Of a DNA stretch of 64,000 nt, positions 20,401 to 28,850 are shown in pieces. This DNA comes from Verrucomicrobiota bacterium (GTDB lineage: Bacteria > Verrucomicrobiota > Verrucomicrobiia > CAIQCK01): assembly GCA_016222825.1 (NCBI GenBank), contig JACRQF010000009.1, forward strand, positions 372,001 to 436,000, in the 5' to 3' direction. A program made the translations under genes and the position numbers. The first letter of the stretch is position 1. Every line of letters starts with the position of its first letter. The notes below the pieces were generated by a model. It saw only the letters and a program-made list of their open reading frames with translations, searched no databases and was not told where the DNA came from.

Positions 20401-23400
20401 GGCGGTGTTGCTCCAGACCGACCCAGTGCCACTGACCAGCACGGCATTGTTGCTTGCGCTGGCGTTGTTGCCGATGTAGCCGTCGGTGTTGAGGACCTGG
20501 CCGCCGCTGGAAATCGTCAGCGTATTGTCATGGCCCTCATCACCGACGAAAACCGAGCCGCTGTTTCTCCAGATGGAATTCGTTCCAGTGACCAGAACCC
20601 AGTTGCTGCGGGAATCCCCGCTCCAACTGCCGATGTAGCCGGCGGCGTCGAAGACCTGCCCGCTGTTGGCAATAGTCAGGTTATTCCCAAAGTTGTTGTT
20701 GTAACTTACCCTAAGGTTCCCGCTGTTGCTCCAGACCGAGCCTGGGCCGATCACCGCCACCGCATTGTTGTTCGCGTCAGTGTCGAAGCCGATGTAGGCG
20801 TCGGTGTTCCGGGTCATGGCGCCGTCCAGGATTGAAAGCACGTTGGAGGCGCCAAAATAACCAACACGAAGATCGCCGTTGTTGTTCCAAACCGAGCCGG
20901 CTCCGCTAACGATCACTGTGTTATTGTCCGCTATCGAGTCCTCGCCGATGACGGACATGCCGCTGACAACAACCTGCGCGCCGTTGGTAATGCTGAGGAG
21001 GTTGCCGTAGCCGCTGCTGCCAATGGTGAGACCGTTGCTGAAGCCGTGTTGGCCGCCCAGAGCGTTGAAGGTGGCTCCGTTGCCGGTGTCGCCAACGATG
21101 AACGCCGCGCCGTTGCTGACGAGGCTGCTGCCGCTGTTGAGCGTGCCGCCATTGAAGACAATGACGCTGGCCGCGCCGTTGGTGGCATACAGCCGATTCA
21201 CCGTCACCGTGCCGCTGATGAGCGTGAAAGCGCCGCGCAGGACGTTGAGCGCGCTACCACCGGCTGCGTTGGTGGCGAATAGATGGCCGCCGTTAACTGT
21301 CAGCGTGTTGTTGCTGGAATAAGCCGTTGCTCCAACGACCACCTGGGTAGCTGCCACTACGCCGCGATCCAGAATGGCGAGTTGGTTGTAGGTGCCGAAG
21401 TGCCCGACATATAGACCAGCGCTGTTGCTCCAAACCGAACCGGCGCCGCTGACCGTCACGATATTGCTCATGCTGCCAATCATGGCGCCTATCCGAGCAT
21501 ACCCCTCAACAGTCACCAGCGCGGCATTCGTGATGTTGAGACTGTTGCCGTCGCCGTATTCACCAACAATCAGGTCATTGCTGAAACTGTGCTGGCCACC
21601 AAGGGCGTTGAAGGTGGCTCCGCCGCCCTCGTCGCCAATGCTGAACGGCTCACCGTTGCTGACGAGTGTGCCGCCACTGTTGAACGTGCCGCTGCTAAAG
21701 GCGACCACGCCGGCCGCGTTGGTCAGAATCAACCGGTTCACCGTCACGGTGCCGCTGTTGAGAGCCAGCCATCCCCGCCGCACATCCAATGAAGCCGTGC
21801 CACTGCTATTTGTGACAAGGAGGGTGCCCTCGGTTAGTTCAATGGCATTGCCAATTGCGGACGCTTGTTCTCCTACGATAGCCCCCGTGCGTGCGACCAC
21901 AACACCGCCCCTCGTGATCAGGAGACGGTTATCATAGCCGGATTCACCCACATAGAGGTTCTGGGCGATGTCGCAAATCGAGCCGGTGCCAGTGACCAGC
22001 ATCGTGTTAGCGAATGAATCAGGCGCAACCCCGATAGAGCAGCGACCGGTTGCTATGACGAGCTGTGCTCCATTGCTAATCGTAAGATTATTGGCGCTAC
22101 CCAGCCTGCCAACATTGATGCTGCCTCCGTTGCTCCAAAGCGAACCGACGTCACTGATCGTCACCGAGTTCCCGTCGGCGGTTTCAAGGTTGCCTATAAT
22201 CCCGTGAAAAGTGCGCACCACGCCGCCGCTTTGGACCAACAGTGTGTTGCTGATATCGCCCCAGCCAACCCCAAGCATCAGGGCGCAATTCAAAACCGAG
22301 CCGGTGCCGCTGACCAGAACGGAGTTCAACTGTCCGTCAAAGCCGACAAGGCATTGATCGCTGTTGACTACAGCGCCGTTCAGAACCGATAGCTTGCTCG
22401 ACCTGCCTGTGGAGCCCACGTAGAGCATGGTGTTGTTCCAGACGGAACCTGTGCCGCTGACGAATACTTTGTTCCCAACACCACTGGCTTCAGTGCCGAT
22501 GATTCCGTAGCCGTTGTTAACCACGCCCCCATCCAAGATCGAAAGCGTATTGATGTTGCCGCTGCGGCCAACCTCAAGCGTGCCACTATTGTTCCAAAGC
22601 GAACCGTTGCCGCTGACCACCACGGCATTCCAGTTGTCCACATAGCCGATCAAACCAAATGCGTTGCTGACCACGGCTCCATTGAGAATTGACAGTTCGT
22701 TGGAGGCGCCGCCGTTGCCAACATAAAGCCCCCCGCTGCCGTTCCAGAGGGAGCCTGCGCCGGACACTCGCGCCGTGTTATTATCTGCGGTGACCGCCTT
22801 ACCGATCACCGTATCACCGTTGACCGTCACCTGCGCGGTGTTGGTGATGTTGAAAGAGTTGCCGTAGCCGCCATTGCCGACGACCAAGCCATTGCTAAAA
22901 CCGTGCTGGCCACCTAGGGCGTTGAAGGTGGCTCCGCCGCCCGTATCGCCGACGATGAGCTCCGCACCGTTGGTGAAGAGGGTGTAGCGGCTGTTCAGCG
23001 TGCCACCGTTGAAAGTCATCTGCCCGGCGGCGTTGGTCACGATCAACCGGTCCACCGTGGTCGTGCCGCCGCTCAACGCCAGCAGGCCCCGCCGCACGTC
23101 GAGCGTCGCCGTGCCGGCGGCGTTAGTCACGAAAAGGTAGCCGCCTGAGTTCGTCAGCAGGTTATCGTCCGCGCCGGCTTGCACGCCGATGACCAGGTTC
23201 GGCGCATAGACCCTGCCCGCGCTGGCAATCGTCAGACGGTTGCTCGGTCCGCCGTAGCCGACGTAGAGATTGGCGGTGTTGCTCCAGACGGAGCCTGCTC
23301 CCGTCACCAGCACCGAGTTGTTGCTGCTGTTGGCGTCCGTGCCGATGTAACCATCGGCGCTGACGACCCAGCCGCCGTTGGTGATCGTCAACCGATTGCC

Positions 23401-25317
23401 GCTGCCGGAGTAGCCGACGCGGAACGAGCCGCTGTTGCTCCAGATGGAGCCGGCTCCGGTGATGAGCGCCGTGTTGTTGCTGCTGCTGACGGCGTAACCC
23501 AACCGGCCGTAGGCACTGATAACCGAGCCGCCATTGGAAATGATCAAACTGTTGCGTGAGCCACCCTGGCCGATGGCGAGGTATTCCGCGTTGCTCCAGA
23601 CCGATCCGCTACCGCTGACGAGCACGTTGTTGTTGCTGCTGAGGTCGTCGTAGCCCACGTGGCTGTTGAGGGCCGCCACGGTGCCGCCGCTGATGATGGC
23701 GAGTCGATTTGACGAACTGTTCCAGCCGACCCGCAAGCTGCCAATGACCGTCCACAGCGACCCGTCGCCCGCGACCGTCACGACGCTGCCCGTGCTGGTT
23801 GCGCCATAACCGACATAGGCGTTGGTGGTTGTCAACAAGCTCGCGTTGGTAATCGTCAGCAGGCCACGACCGTTGTTGCCGACTGCCGTCGCCGCGTTTG
23901 TCGCAATTAATTCACCGCCCAGCAGCGTTACCGCGCCCGTCGCGCCGGCTACATCGCCCAGCGTCAGCGCCCCGCCGAGCCAGTGCGTTCCCGCCAGCAA
24001 CTCCCAGTCCATCCTTCCGCCCACGCCGTTGCCCACCACCATCGCCGCCCCGTTGGTCATCCCACGCGTGCGCAACGCGCCGTCGAAGAGCGCCAGCGAT
24101 GCCTCGGCTGTGTTGGTCATCAACAGTTGGTCCACCTCCAGTGTGCCGCCGGTCAACGTCAGCGTGCCGCGCCGCACTTCGAACAACGTAGTGCCAAGGG
24201 CGTTGGTGGCATAAGTGGTGCCGCCAGCAATGGTCATCAGGCCTTCCGCGCCCGCGTTGTAGCCGAGATAAACCCGGCCCAGCCGCGCCAGCCCGTTGGA
24301 AACCGCAAACGAGCCAAAGCTGCTGGAGCCGACATAGCTGATGTCGTTCGTGGCAATCCACTCGCCTCCGCTGATTGCAACGATGCCCGTGCCGCCTGCG
24401 TTGAAACCAAGATAGGTTCTCTCAAGAATCTGGTTCGTCCCGCCGGCCAGCACCATGCTGCCCCTGCCGCCTGAGTTGAAACCGATTTGGGCGCGATCCA
24501 GCATCGTCAGGCCGTTGGACATGATCAGCGAGCCAGTCCCATTGTAGCCGACGAACAACGCGGCATTGCTGGCGAGAAGCCTGCCGCCGTTGACAACAAC
24601 CGCGCCCGTGGCGCCCGCGCTGTAGCCGATGTAAGAGATCGCTGTTAGTTGGTTCGTGCCGCCCGCGATGAACCAGCGGCCCTCCGAACCGGCGGCGTTG
24701 CCCACCCGCACGTCGCGCAACGACATCAAGCCGGCGGAGTTGGTCACGACGCCGTCGCCGTTGTTCCCGATGACCGTCAGAGAGTTCGTGACGGTGATCG
24801 TGCCCGAATCCAGCCGGACGACACCATCCACCGTAAACTGGCCCGAGCCGCTGCTCAGCACATTCACCGCGCCGTTGTTGACGCGCAACACGCCGCCCGT
24901 GCTGAGGGTGAAGTCGTTGGAGACCGTCAGCGGAACCGCCAGACCGGAGTTGTTCAGATAGAGCGTGTTGATCGTCCCCGCTGGCCCCCAAAGCGACAGG
25001 TTGTAGATGGTGAGACTGGCCGGATAACTGCCACTGGTAGTGGAATCCATCGTCACCGTCTTGGTCGTCGCGTTGGTGATGAAGATGTTGTGTGAATTGG
25101 TGGGGCGGATGCCGAGTGACCAAACACCAACCGTGTCCCAGTAACCACCGCCCAGGTTGGTCCAGATGTTGTCCGCCGCCCGAAGCGAAGGACTGATGGC
25201 AGCGAGCGCAAAGCCCAAACACAACCAAACCCAAAGTCCGCTCGCCCGCAGGCGTCGCCCCGGTTCTTTCGTCGCACCTTCCTTGAAAACGTTCTTCCAG
25301 CGTCCTTGATCGTCCAC
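17497..25317 (-). CDS. Giant PEP-CTERM-anchored beta-repeat surface protein (about 2,606 aa)
   Basis: This exported protein is made almost entirely of beta-strand repeats of the autotransporter-associated kind. After a signal segment (LWVWLCLGFALAAISPSLRAA) come irregular GGT/VGN repeats. I then count about 24 copies of a unit whose core is SGxGSVWxNxGxLxVG followed by a NxLxIxxGGxVxxxxGxIG strand. Three copies of GATFNALGGQHxFSN and several of DVRRGxxxLxxGT mark a longer-range repeat. The C-terminus is a PEP-CTERM sorting signal (VPEPG, a hydrophobic helix, then RRRPRHG), which in known systems is cut by an exosortase; no exosortase gene is in the window and there is no autotransporter barrel. 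A TTG at 25353 is possible, but the GTG at 25317 has GGGAG seven bases upstream and is chosen. Likely an envelope, sheath or biofilm protein. Confidence 0.85.
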   Translation of the reverse strand: MDDQGRWKNVFKEGATKEPGRRLRASGLWVWLCLGFALAAISPSLRAADNIWTNLGGGYWDTVGVWSLGIRPTNSHNIFITNATTKTVTMDSTTSGSYPASLTIYNLSLWGPAGTINTLYLNNSGLAVPLTVSNDFTLSTGGVLRVNNGAVNVLSSGSGQFTVDGVVRLDSGTITVTNSLTVIGNNGDGVVTNSAGLMSLRDVRVGNAAGSEGRWFIAGGTNQLTAISYIGYSAGATGAVVVNGGRLLASNAALFVGYNGTGSLIMSNGLTMLDRAQIGFNSGGRGSMVLAGGTNQILERTYLGFNAGGTGIVAISGGEWIATNDISYVGSSSFGSFAVSNGLARLGRVYLGYNAGAEGLMTIAGGTTYATNALGTTLFEVRRGTLTLTGGTLEVDQLLMTNTAEASLALFDGALRTRGMTNGAAMVVGNGVGGRMDWELLAGTHWLGGALTLGDVAGATGAVTLLGGELIATNAATAVGNNGRGLLTITNASLLTTTNAYVGYGATSTGSVVTVAGDGSLWTVIGSLRVGWNSSSNRLAIISGGTVAALNSHVGYDDLSSNNNVLVSGSGSVWSNAEYLAIGQGGSRNSLIISNGGSVISAYGRLGYAVSSSNNTALITGAGSIWSNSGSFRVGYSGSGNRLTITNGGWVVSADGYIGTDANSSNNSVLVTGAGSVWSNTANLYVGYGGPSNRLTIASAGRVYAPNLVIGVQAGADDNLLTNSGGYLFVTNAAGTATLDVRRGLLALSGGTTTVDRLIVTNAAGQMTFNGGTLNSRYTLFTNGAELIVGDTGGGATFNALGGQHGFSNGLVVGNGGYGNSFNITNTAQVTVNGDTVIGKAVTADNNTARVSGAGSLWNGSGGLYVGNGGASNELSILNGAVVSNAFGLIGYVDNWNAVVVSGNGSLWNNSGTLEVGRSGNINTLSILDGGVVNNGYGIIGTEASGVGNKVFVSGTGSVWNNTMLYVGSTGRSSKLSVLNGAVVNSDQCLVGFDGQLNSVLVSGTGSVLNCALMLGVGWGDISNTLLVQSGGVVRTFHGIIGNLETADGNSVTISDVGSLWSNGGSINVGRLGSANNLTISNGAQLVIATGRCSIGVAPDSFANTMLVTGTGSICDIAQNLYVGESGYDNRLLITRGGVVVARTGAIVGEQASAIGNAIELTEGTLLVTNSSGTASLDVRRGWLALNSGTVTVNRLILTNAAGVVAFSSGTFNSGGTLVSNGEPFSIGDEGGGATFNALGGQHSFSNDLIVGEYGDGNSLNITNAALVTVEGYARIGAMIGSMSNIVTVSGAGSVWSNSAGLYVGHFGTYNQLAILDRGVVAATQVVVGATAYSSNNTLTVNGGHLFATNAAGGSALNVLRGAFTLISGTVTVNRLYATNGAASVIVFNGGTLNSGSSLVSNGAAFIVGDTGNGATFNALGGQHGFSNGLTIGSSGYGNLLSITNGAQVVVSGMSVIGEDSIADNNTVIVSGAGSVWNNNGDLRVGYFGASNVLSILDGAMTRNTDAYIGFDTDANNNAVAVIGPGSVWSNSGNLRVSYNNNFGNNLTIANSGQVFDAAGYIGSWSGDSRSNWVLVTGTNSIWRNSGSVFVGDEGHDNTLTISSGGQVLNTDGYIGNNASASNNAVLVSGTGSVWSNTASICVGDYGSFNQLAIQSGGVVNSASGVIGQNAGANNNAVLVSGTGSVWKNSAIVIGSYGSFNQLAIQSGGVVSNGFASLGYGALASNNAVWVSGTGSIWNNTSFIRVGEAGSSNQLVIQSGGVVSSLHGDIGYSASASNNAVQVSGSGSAWNNKGFLYVGRAGSHNQFAIQSGGVVSNTSGYIGQNAGANNNAVLVSGGGSVWNNSGSLYVGWSGSFNRLSILSGGVVSNTEDFLGNTDGFIGYDALASNNAVLVSGSGSVWNNRGDLRVGLYGSFNQLAIQGGGLVSNRSASLGFDTSSSNNAVMVSGSGSVWNNSEELNVGYSGSSNQLSIMDGALVNSAISYIGRTYTTNNSVLVSGTGSVWNSGSELRVGNSGSSNTLSILEGGAVSNANGYIGRNAGAKNNAVLVSGSGSVWSNSGELSVGFFGSSSALSILEGGAVSSSTGSIGYNTSDNVVLVSGTGSVWNNSGSLSVGHSGSSNQLNIQNSGTVLATNVVLGGTYFSAANALMVAGGLLIVTNATAGGALDVRRGTFTLNSGTVTVDRLLATNGAASVIAFNNGTLTTRGSTVSNGNYFLVGDGLGSAQMILAGGTHNYANGLRVNTNALVISEGATITNSVFGSTLVNFGSVEGRGTIHSRVGNEGTITATGGTLRLAGGFTNGSSGPVNAGLLRAIGTGSELRVDMPFHNAATVVASNNATVTFAGAFQNAGTVRIANQSLATFQTAATNTGTISVQSQSTARFDVGLTNNGTLAFGPTLNPSTVIITGTLTLGSGGIITMSHTNDTLVMRGNFNNVSTDTNNFNMRWGVMTFGGTASGVTNTFEVASTNKGAVFSGFDRNMALGTLNITNHISFVNQINNGGGLGTNEALYVDVLHLFNGATMKLSQLTVYVGMQFIYEDANGAKVLTGLAGDAITQFNKDSLGLANVFLDNGGQIVFVPEPGVASLLLAGALALTLGMRRRPRHG
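18930..20480 (-). repeat. Tandem array of about ten 156-bp coding repeats
   Basis: Inside the giant surface-protein gene, copies of a 52-codon unit follow each other at a spacing of 156 bp. For instance, the same TTCCAGACCG-type segment recurs at 19457, 19613, 20255 and 20411. One copy carries a short in-frame insertion. The copies are similar enough at DNA level to allow recombination and copy-number change. Confidence 0.8.
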
Positions 25318-25368
25318 TGCGCAACTCCCATTGGCCCGCGCATTGGCTAACAACCGCGAATGGACACT

Positions 25369-25398
25369 CTACTAGCCAAAAACACGGCGAATACTCAA
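25369..25398 (-). promoter_or_regulatory. Possible promoter of the giant repeat protein
   Basis: On the minus strand: TTGAGT (25398-25393), 18 bases, TAGTAG (25374-25369). It would leave a leader of about 45 bases containing the GGGAG ribosome-binding site in front of the GTG at 25317. Confidence 0.35.
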
Positions 25399-25490
25399 GC
25401 CAATTGAGAGTGCGAAAGGAGAGATGTGGTGTTCACGCTGACGAAGGTCCCGAATCACCTCGGCACATCTCCGCCAGAAAACCGCTGCAA

Positions 25491-28475
25491 TTACCTGGCT
25501 GCGACGGCGGCTTCCTGCGACGCCAGCTTGCCATTGGCCCCGTTGAGCATGCGCTTGAGGAACTGACCGGTGAAACTCTTGGGATTGGCAGCGACCTTCT
25601 CCGGCGAGCCTTCGGCGACGATCTTGCCGCCGCCGTCGCCGCCTTCGGGACCTAGGTCTATCAGCCAGTCGGCACACTTGATGACGTCGAGGTTGTGTTC
25701 GATCACCAGCACGGTGTTGCCGGCGTCGCGGAGCTTGTTCAAGACCTCCAGCAACTTCTCGATGTCGGCGAAATGCAGGCCGGTGGTCGGCTCGTCGAGG
25801 ATGTAGAGCGTGCGGCCGGTGGCGTGGCGCGCCAGCTCGGCGGCGAGCTTCACGCGCTGGGCTTCGCCGCCGGAGAGCGTCGTCGCCTGCTGGCCGAGTT
25901 TGATGTAGCCGAGGCCGACCTCGGCGAGCACGCGCAGCTTTTCCTCGATCTGCGGCACGGCGCGGAAGAACGTCAGCGCCTCGTCCACGGTCATCTCCAG
26001 CACGTCGGCGATGTTCTTGCCGTGGTAGGTGATCTCCAGCGTGTCGCGGTTGTAACGCTGGCCGCGGCACGTTTCGCACGTCACATAGACGTCCGGCAGG
26101 AAGTGCATCTCGATCTTGATGAGGCCGTCGCCTTTGCAGACCTCGCAACGGCCGCCCTTGACGTTGAAGCTGAACCGGCCCGCGCCGTAGCCGCGCACGC
26201 GCGCCGTCGGCAGGTGCGCGAAGACGTCGCGGATGTGGTTGAACATGCCGGTGTAGGTGGCCGGGTTCGAGCGCGGCGTGCGGCCGATGGGCGACTGGTC
26301 AATGACGACGACCTTGTCGAGCTCGTCCACGCCGAGGATGGCGTCGTGCTCGCCGGGTTTTTCCTTCGAGCCGTAAAACTTCCGGAAAAGCGCCTTGCGG
26401 AGGATGTCGTCCACGAGCGTGGACTTGCCGCTGCCGCTGACGCCGGTGACGCAGACAAAGCAGCCGAGCGGAATTTTCGCGTTGATGGACTTGAGGTTGT
26501 TCTCGCGGGCACCCTGCACTTCCAGCCAGTTGCCGTGCGGCACGCGGCGTTTGCGGGGCAGTTCAATTTTCAACTCGCCGCGCAGGAACCGCGAGGTCAG
26601 CGAGGTCGGCGACGCGAGCACTTCCGCGGCGGGGCCGTTGGCGACGATGTGGCCGCCGCGCACGCCCGCGCCGGGGCCGAGGTCCACGATCCAGTCGGCC
26701 TTGCGGATGGTGTCCTCGTCGTGCTCGACGACGATGACGGTGTTGCCGATGTTGCGCAGGCCCTCCAGCGACGCGATGAGCCGGTCGTTGTCGCGCTGGT
26801 GGAGGCCGATGCTCGGCTCGTCGAGGATGTAGAGGCAGCCGACGAGGCCCGCGCCGATCTGTGTCGCGAGCCGGATGCGCTGCGCCTCGCCGCCGCTGAG
26901 CGTCGCGCTCTCGCGGTCGAGCGTGAGGTAGTCGAGACCCACGTCGCGCAGGAACTTCAGCCGGTTCTTGACCTCCTTGATGACTTCCTCGCCGATCTTC
27001 GCCTCCATCGGCGACAGCTCGATCTTCTCGAAGAACTGCGCCGCCTTGCCGATGCTGAGCTTGCAAACCTGGATGATCGTCTTTTCGCCGACCGTGACCG
27101 CGCGCGATTCCGGCCGCAACCGCGCCCCGCGGCAGTTCGGGCAGCGGATGCGCCCCATGTAGCCGGAAAGGCGCTGTTTGGTGAACTCGCTCTCCGTCTC
27201 GGCGTAGAGCCGCTCCAGGTTCGGGATGATGCCCTCGAACGGCCGCTTCATCACTTTCCAAGCGCCGCCGCGGAAGAAGCCGAACTCGATCTCATCCTTG
27301 CCGCTGCCGTGGAACAGCATCTTGCGGAACTCCTCGCTCAAGTCCTTCCACGGTGTTTCCAGCGGCACGTTGTAATGCTTCGCGACGGAGCGCAGGAGCA
27401 TCTTGTAGTAAATGATCATCCGCCGGCCGCCGCGACGCCACGGAGCGACCGCGCCGTTCTCCAGCGTCTTCTCCGGGTCGGTCACGATCAGTTCCGGGTC
27501 GAACACCAGCTTGGTGCCGAGGCCGTGGCACTCCGGGCAGGCGCCGTGCGGGCTGTTGAAGCTGAAATGCGCCGGCGTCAGGTCGCCGAAACTGATGCCG
27601 CACTCCACGCAGGCGTTCAGCGTCGAGTAAACCGTCTCGTTCCACTTCTCCGCCGGCGCGGGAATGCCCGGCACCGGCGTCACCACCGGCATCTGCCGCG
27701 GCGGCGCGTTCAGCACGCGCACGACGTTCTCGCCCCACTTGAGCGCCGTCTCGATGGAGTCCGTGAGCCGCACGCGAATCTTGTCCGGCCCGCCAAACTG
27801 CGCGCTCGGGATCACCAGCCGGTCAATCACCGCCTCGATGGTGTGCTTGCGGGCCTTGTCGAGCTTGAGCGGCGCGGGCTGCTCGGCGGCGCCTTTGTGC
27901 GGATCCAGCGCCAGTTCGATCAGGTCGCCGTCAATCCGCGCCCGGGCGAAGCCCTGCCGTTTCATCTTGTCGAGCACGTCACGGAACTCGCCCTTCTCGC
28001 CGTCCACCATCGTCGCAAGCACCATCAGCCGCGTGCCGCCCGGCGCGGTCAGCACGGTGTCCACGATCTGCTGGACCGTTTGCCGCGACACGGTCTTGCC
28101 GCATTTTGGACAATGCAAATGGCCGACGCTGGCGTAGAGAAGGCGGAGGTAGTCGTAGATTTCCGTGGTGGTGGCGATGGTCGAGCGCGGGTTGCTGGAA
28201 GCGGTGCGCTGCTCGATGGCGATGGCCGGCGACAGCCCGTCAATGAAATCCACGTCCGGCTTCTGCATCTGCTCCAGGAACTGCCGCGCGTAGGTGGAGA
28301 GGCTTTCGACGTATTTGCGCTGGCCCTCGGCGTAGAGCGTGTCGAACGCCAGCGAACTCTTGCCGCTGCCGGAAAGGCCCGTCATCACCACGAGCTTGTT
28401 TCGTGGCACCTTGAGCGAGATGTTCTTGAGGTTGTGCTGCCTCGCTCCGCCTATGACTATCCAATCAGTGGCCAT
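25491..28475 (-). CDS. uvrA: Excinuclease ABC subunit A
   Basis: A 994-residue nucleotide excision repair ATPase that, with UvrB, finds bulky DNA lesions. Both ABC modules are complete: Walker A GLSGSGKSS (residues about 31-39) and GVSGSGKST, and signatures LSGGEAQRIRLATQIG and LSGGEAQRVKLAAELA. The zinc fingers CPKCGK near the N-terminus and CEVCKGDG...CETCRGQRYN in the second half are intact. The start at the ATG 28475 (MATDWIVIGGARQHNLKN) matches the family; the open frame extends 37 codons upstream without family character. Length is slightly above average, which is common outside proteobacteria. It is divergent from the acyl-CoA dehydrogenase gene. Confidence 0.97.
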   Translation of the reverse strand: MATDWIVIGGARQHNLKNISLKVPRNKLVVMTGLSGSGKSSLAFDTLYAEGQRKYVESLSTYARQFLEQMQKPDVDFIDGLSPAIAIEQRTASSNPRSTIATTTEIYDYLRLLYASVGHLHCPKCGKTVSRQTVQQIVDTVLTAPGGTRLMVLATMVDGEKGEFRDVLDKMKRQGFARARIDGDLIELALDPHKGAAEQPAPLKLDKARKHTIEAVIDRLVIPSAQFGGPDKIRVRLTDSIETALKWGENVVRVLNAPPRQMPVVTPVPGIPAPAEKWNETVYSTLNACVECGISFGDLTPAHFSFNSPHGACPECHGLGTKLVFDPELIVTDPEKTLENGAVAPWRRGGRRMIIYYKMLLRSVAKHYNVPLETPWKDLSEEFRKMLFHGSGKDEIEFGFFRGGAWKVMKRPFEGIIPNLERLYAETESEFTKQRLSGYMGRIRCPNCRGARLRPESRAVTVGEKTIIQVCKLSIGKAAQFFEKIELSPMEAKIGEEVIKEVKNRLKFLRDVGLDYLTLDRESATLSGGEAQRIRLATQIGAGLVGCLYILDEPSIGLHQRDNDRLIASLEGLRNIGNTVIVVEHDEDTIRKADWIVDLGPGAGVRGGHIVANGPAAEVLASPTSLTSRFLRGELKIELPRKRRVPHGNWLEVQGARENNLKSINAKIPLGCFVCVTGVSGSGKSTLVDDILRKALFRKFYGSKEKPGEHDAILGVDELDKVVVIDQSPIGRTPRSNPATYTGMFNHIRDVFAHLPTARVRGYGAGRFSFNVKGGRCEVCKGDGLIKIEMHFLPDVYVTCETCRGQRYNRDTLEITYHGKNIADVLEMTVDEALTFFRAVPQIEEKLRVLAEVGLGYIKLGQQATTLSGGEAQRVKLAAELARHATGRTLYILDEPTTGLHFADIEKLLEVLNKLRDAGNTVLVIEHNLDVIKCADWLIDLGPEGGDGGGKIVAEGSPEKVAANPKSFTGQFLKRMLNGANGKLASQEAAVAAR

Positions 28476-28850
28476 TTGTGCAATGTGTCGAATTGCGCAC
28501 CATAACGACCGTTGAAGCACTTCGCCACAAAAATTTTGCAGATCGGTCAAAGGCATCCAGCCGGCAATGCGGATGGGGCGGAACAAGCTGAGGCTTGAAT
28601 TCCGACGGCAACGGTTTCAAAAAACGCGCCGGCGGTGGGGCAAACTTCAGCTTGTTTTGCGAGCATTGCGATGCGCCCAGTGGCGCCGCCCTCAAGAATA
28701 CCGCCGAATAACCTTGAAACGCGGCGGGGGCGGACTGTTTACTACCACGGCCAACCGGCGGTAATCCGGGCTGCATCAAGAGGCGCGGCCAGGCTCCACG
28801 GATGGCTGCGGTTGACCCATTTTTTGTGTGACCTGAAAGGATCGTTGTTT
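28476..28850. other. 375-bp intergenic region between divergent uvrA and acyl-CoA dehydrogenase genes
   Basis: No convincing gene is seen; short frames here have no family character. It contains a pair of 10-base inverted arms, AACAAGCTGA at 28582-28591 and TCAGCTTGTT at 28647-28656. The left arm also forms its own small hairpin (CAAGC, loop TGAG, GCTTG). AAAGGA at about 28835-28840 is a plausible ribosome-binding site for the downstream gene. The region must hold the promoters for both genes, and possibly a LexA-type site, but none was recognised. Confidence 0.5.

Noticed and set aside
18930..23800. CRISPR array
   Set aside because: The repeats are 156 bp, in frame, and encode beta-strand units; there are no short repeats with unique spacers and no cas genes.
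28567..28764. 65-codon frame upstream of the acyl-CoA dehydrogenase
   Set aside because: Arg-rich translation over a region with inverted repeats; no signal of real coding.
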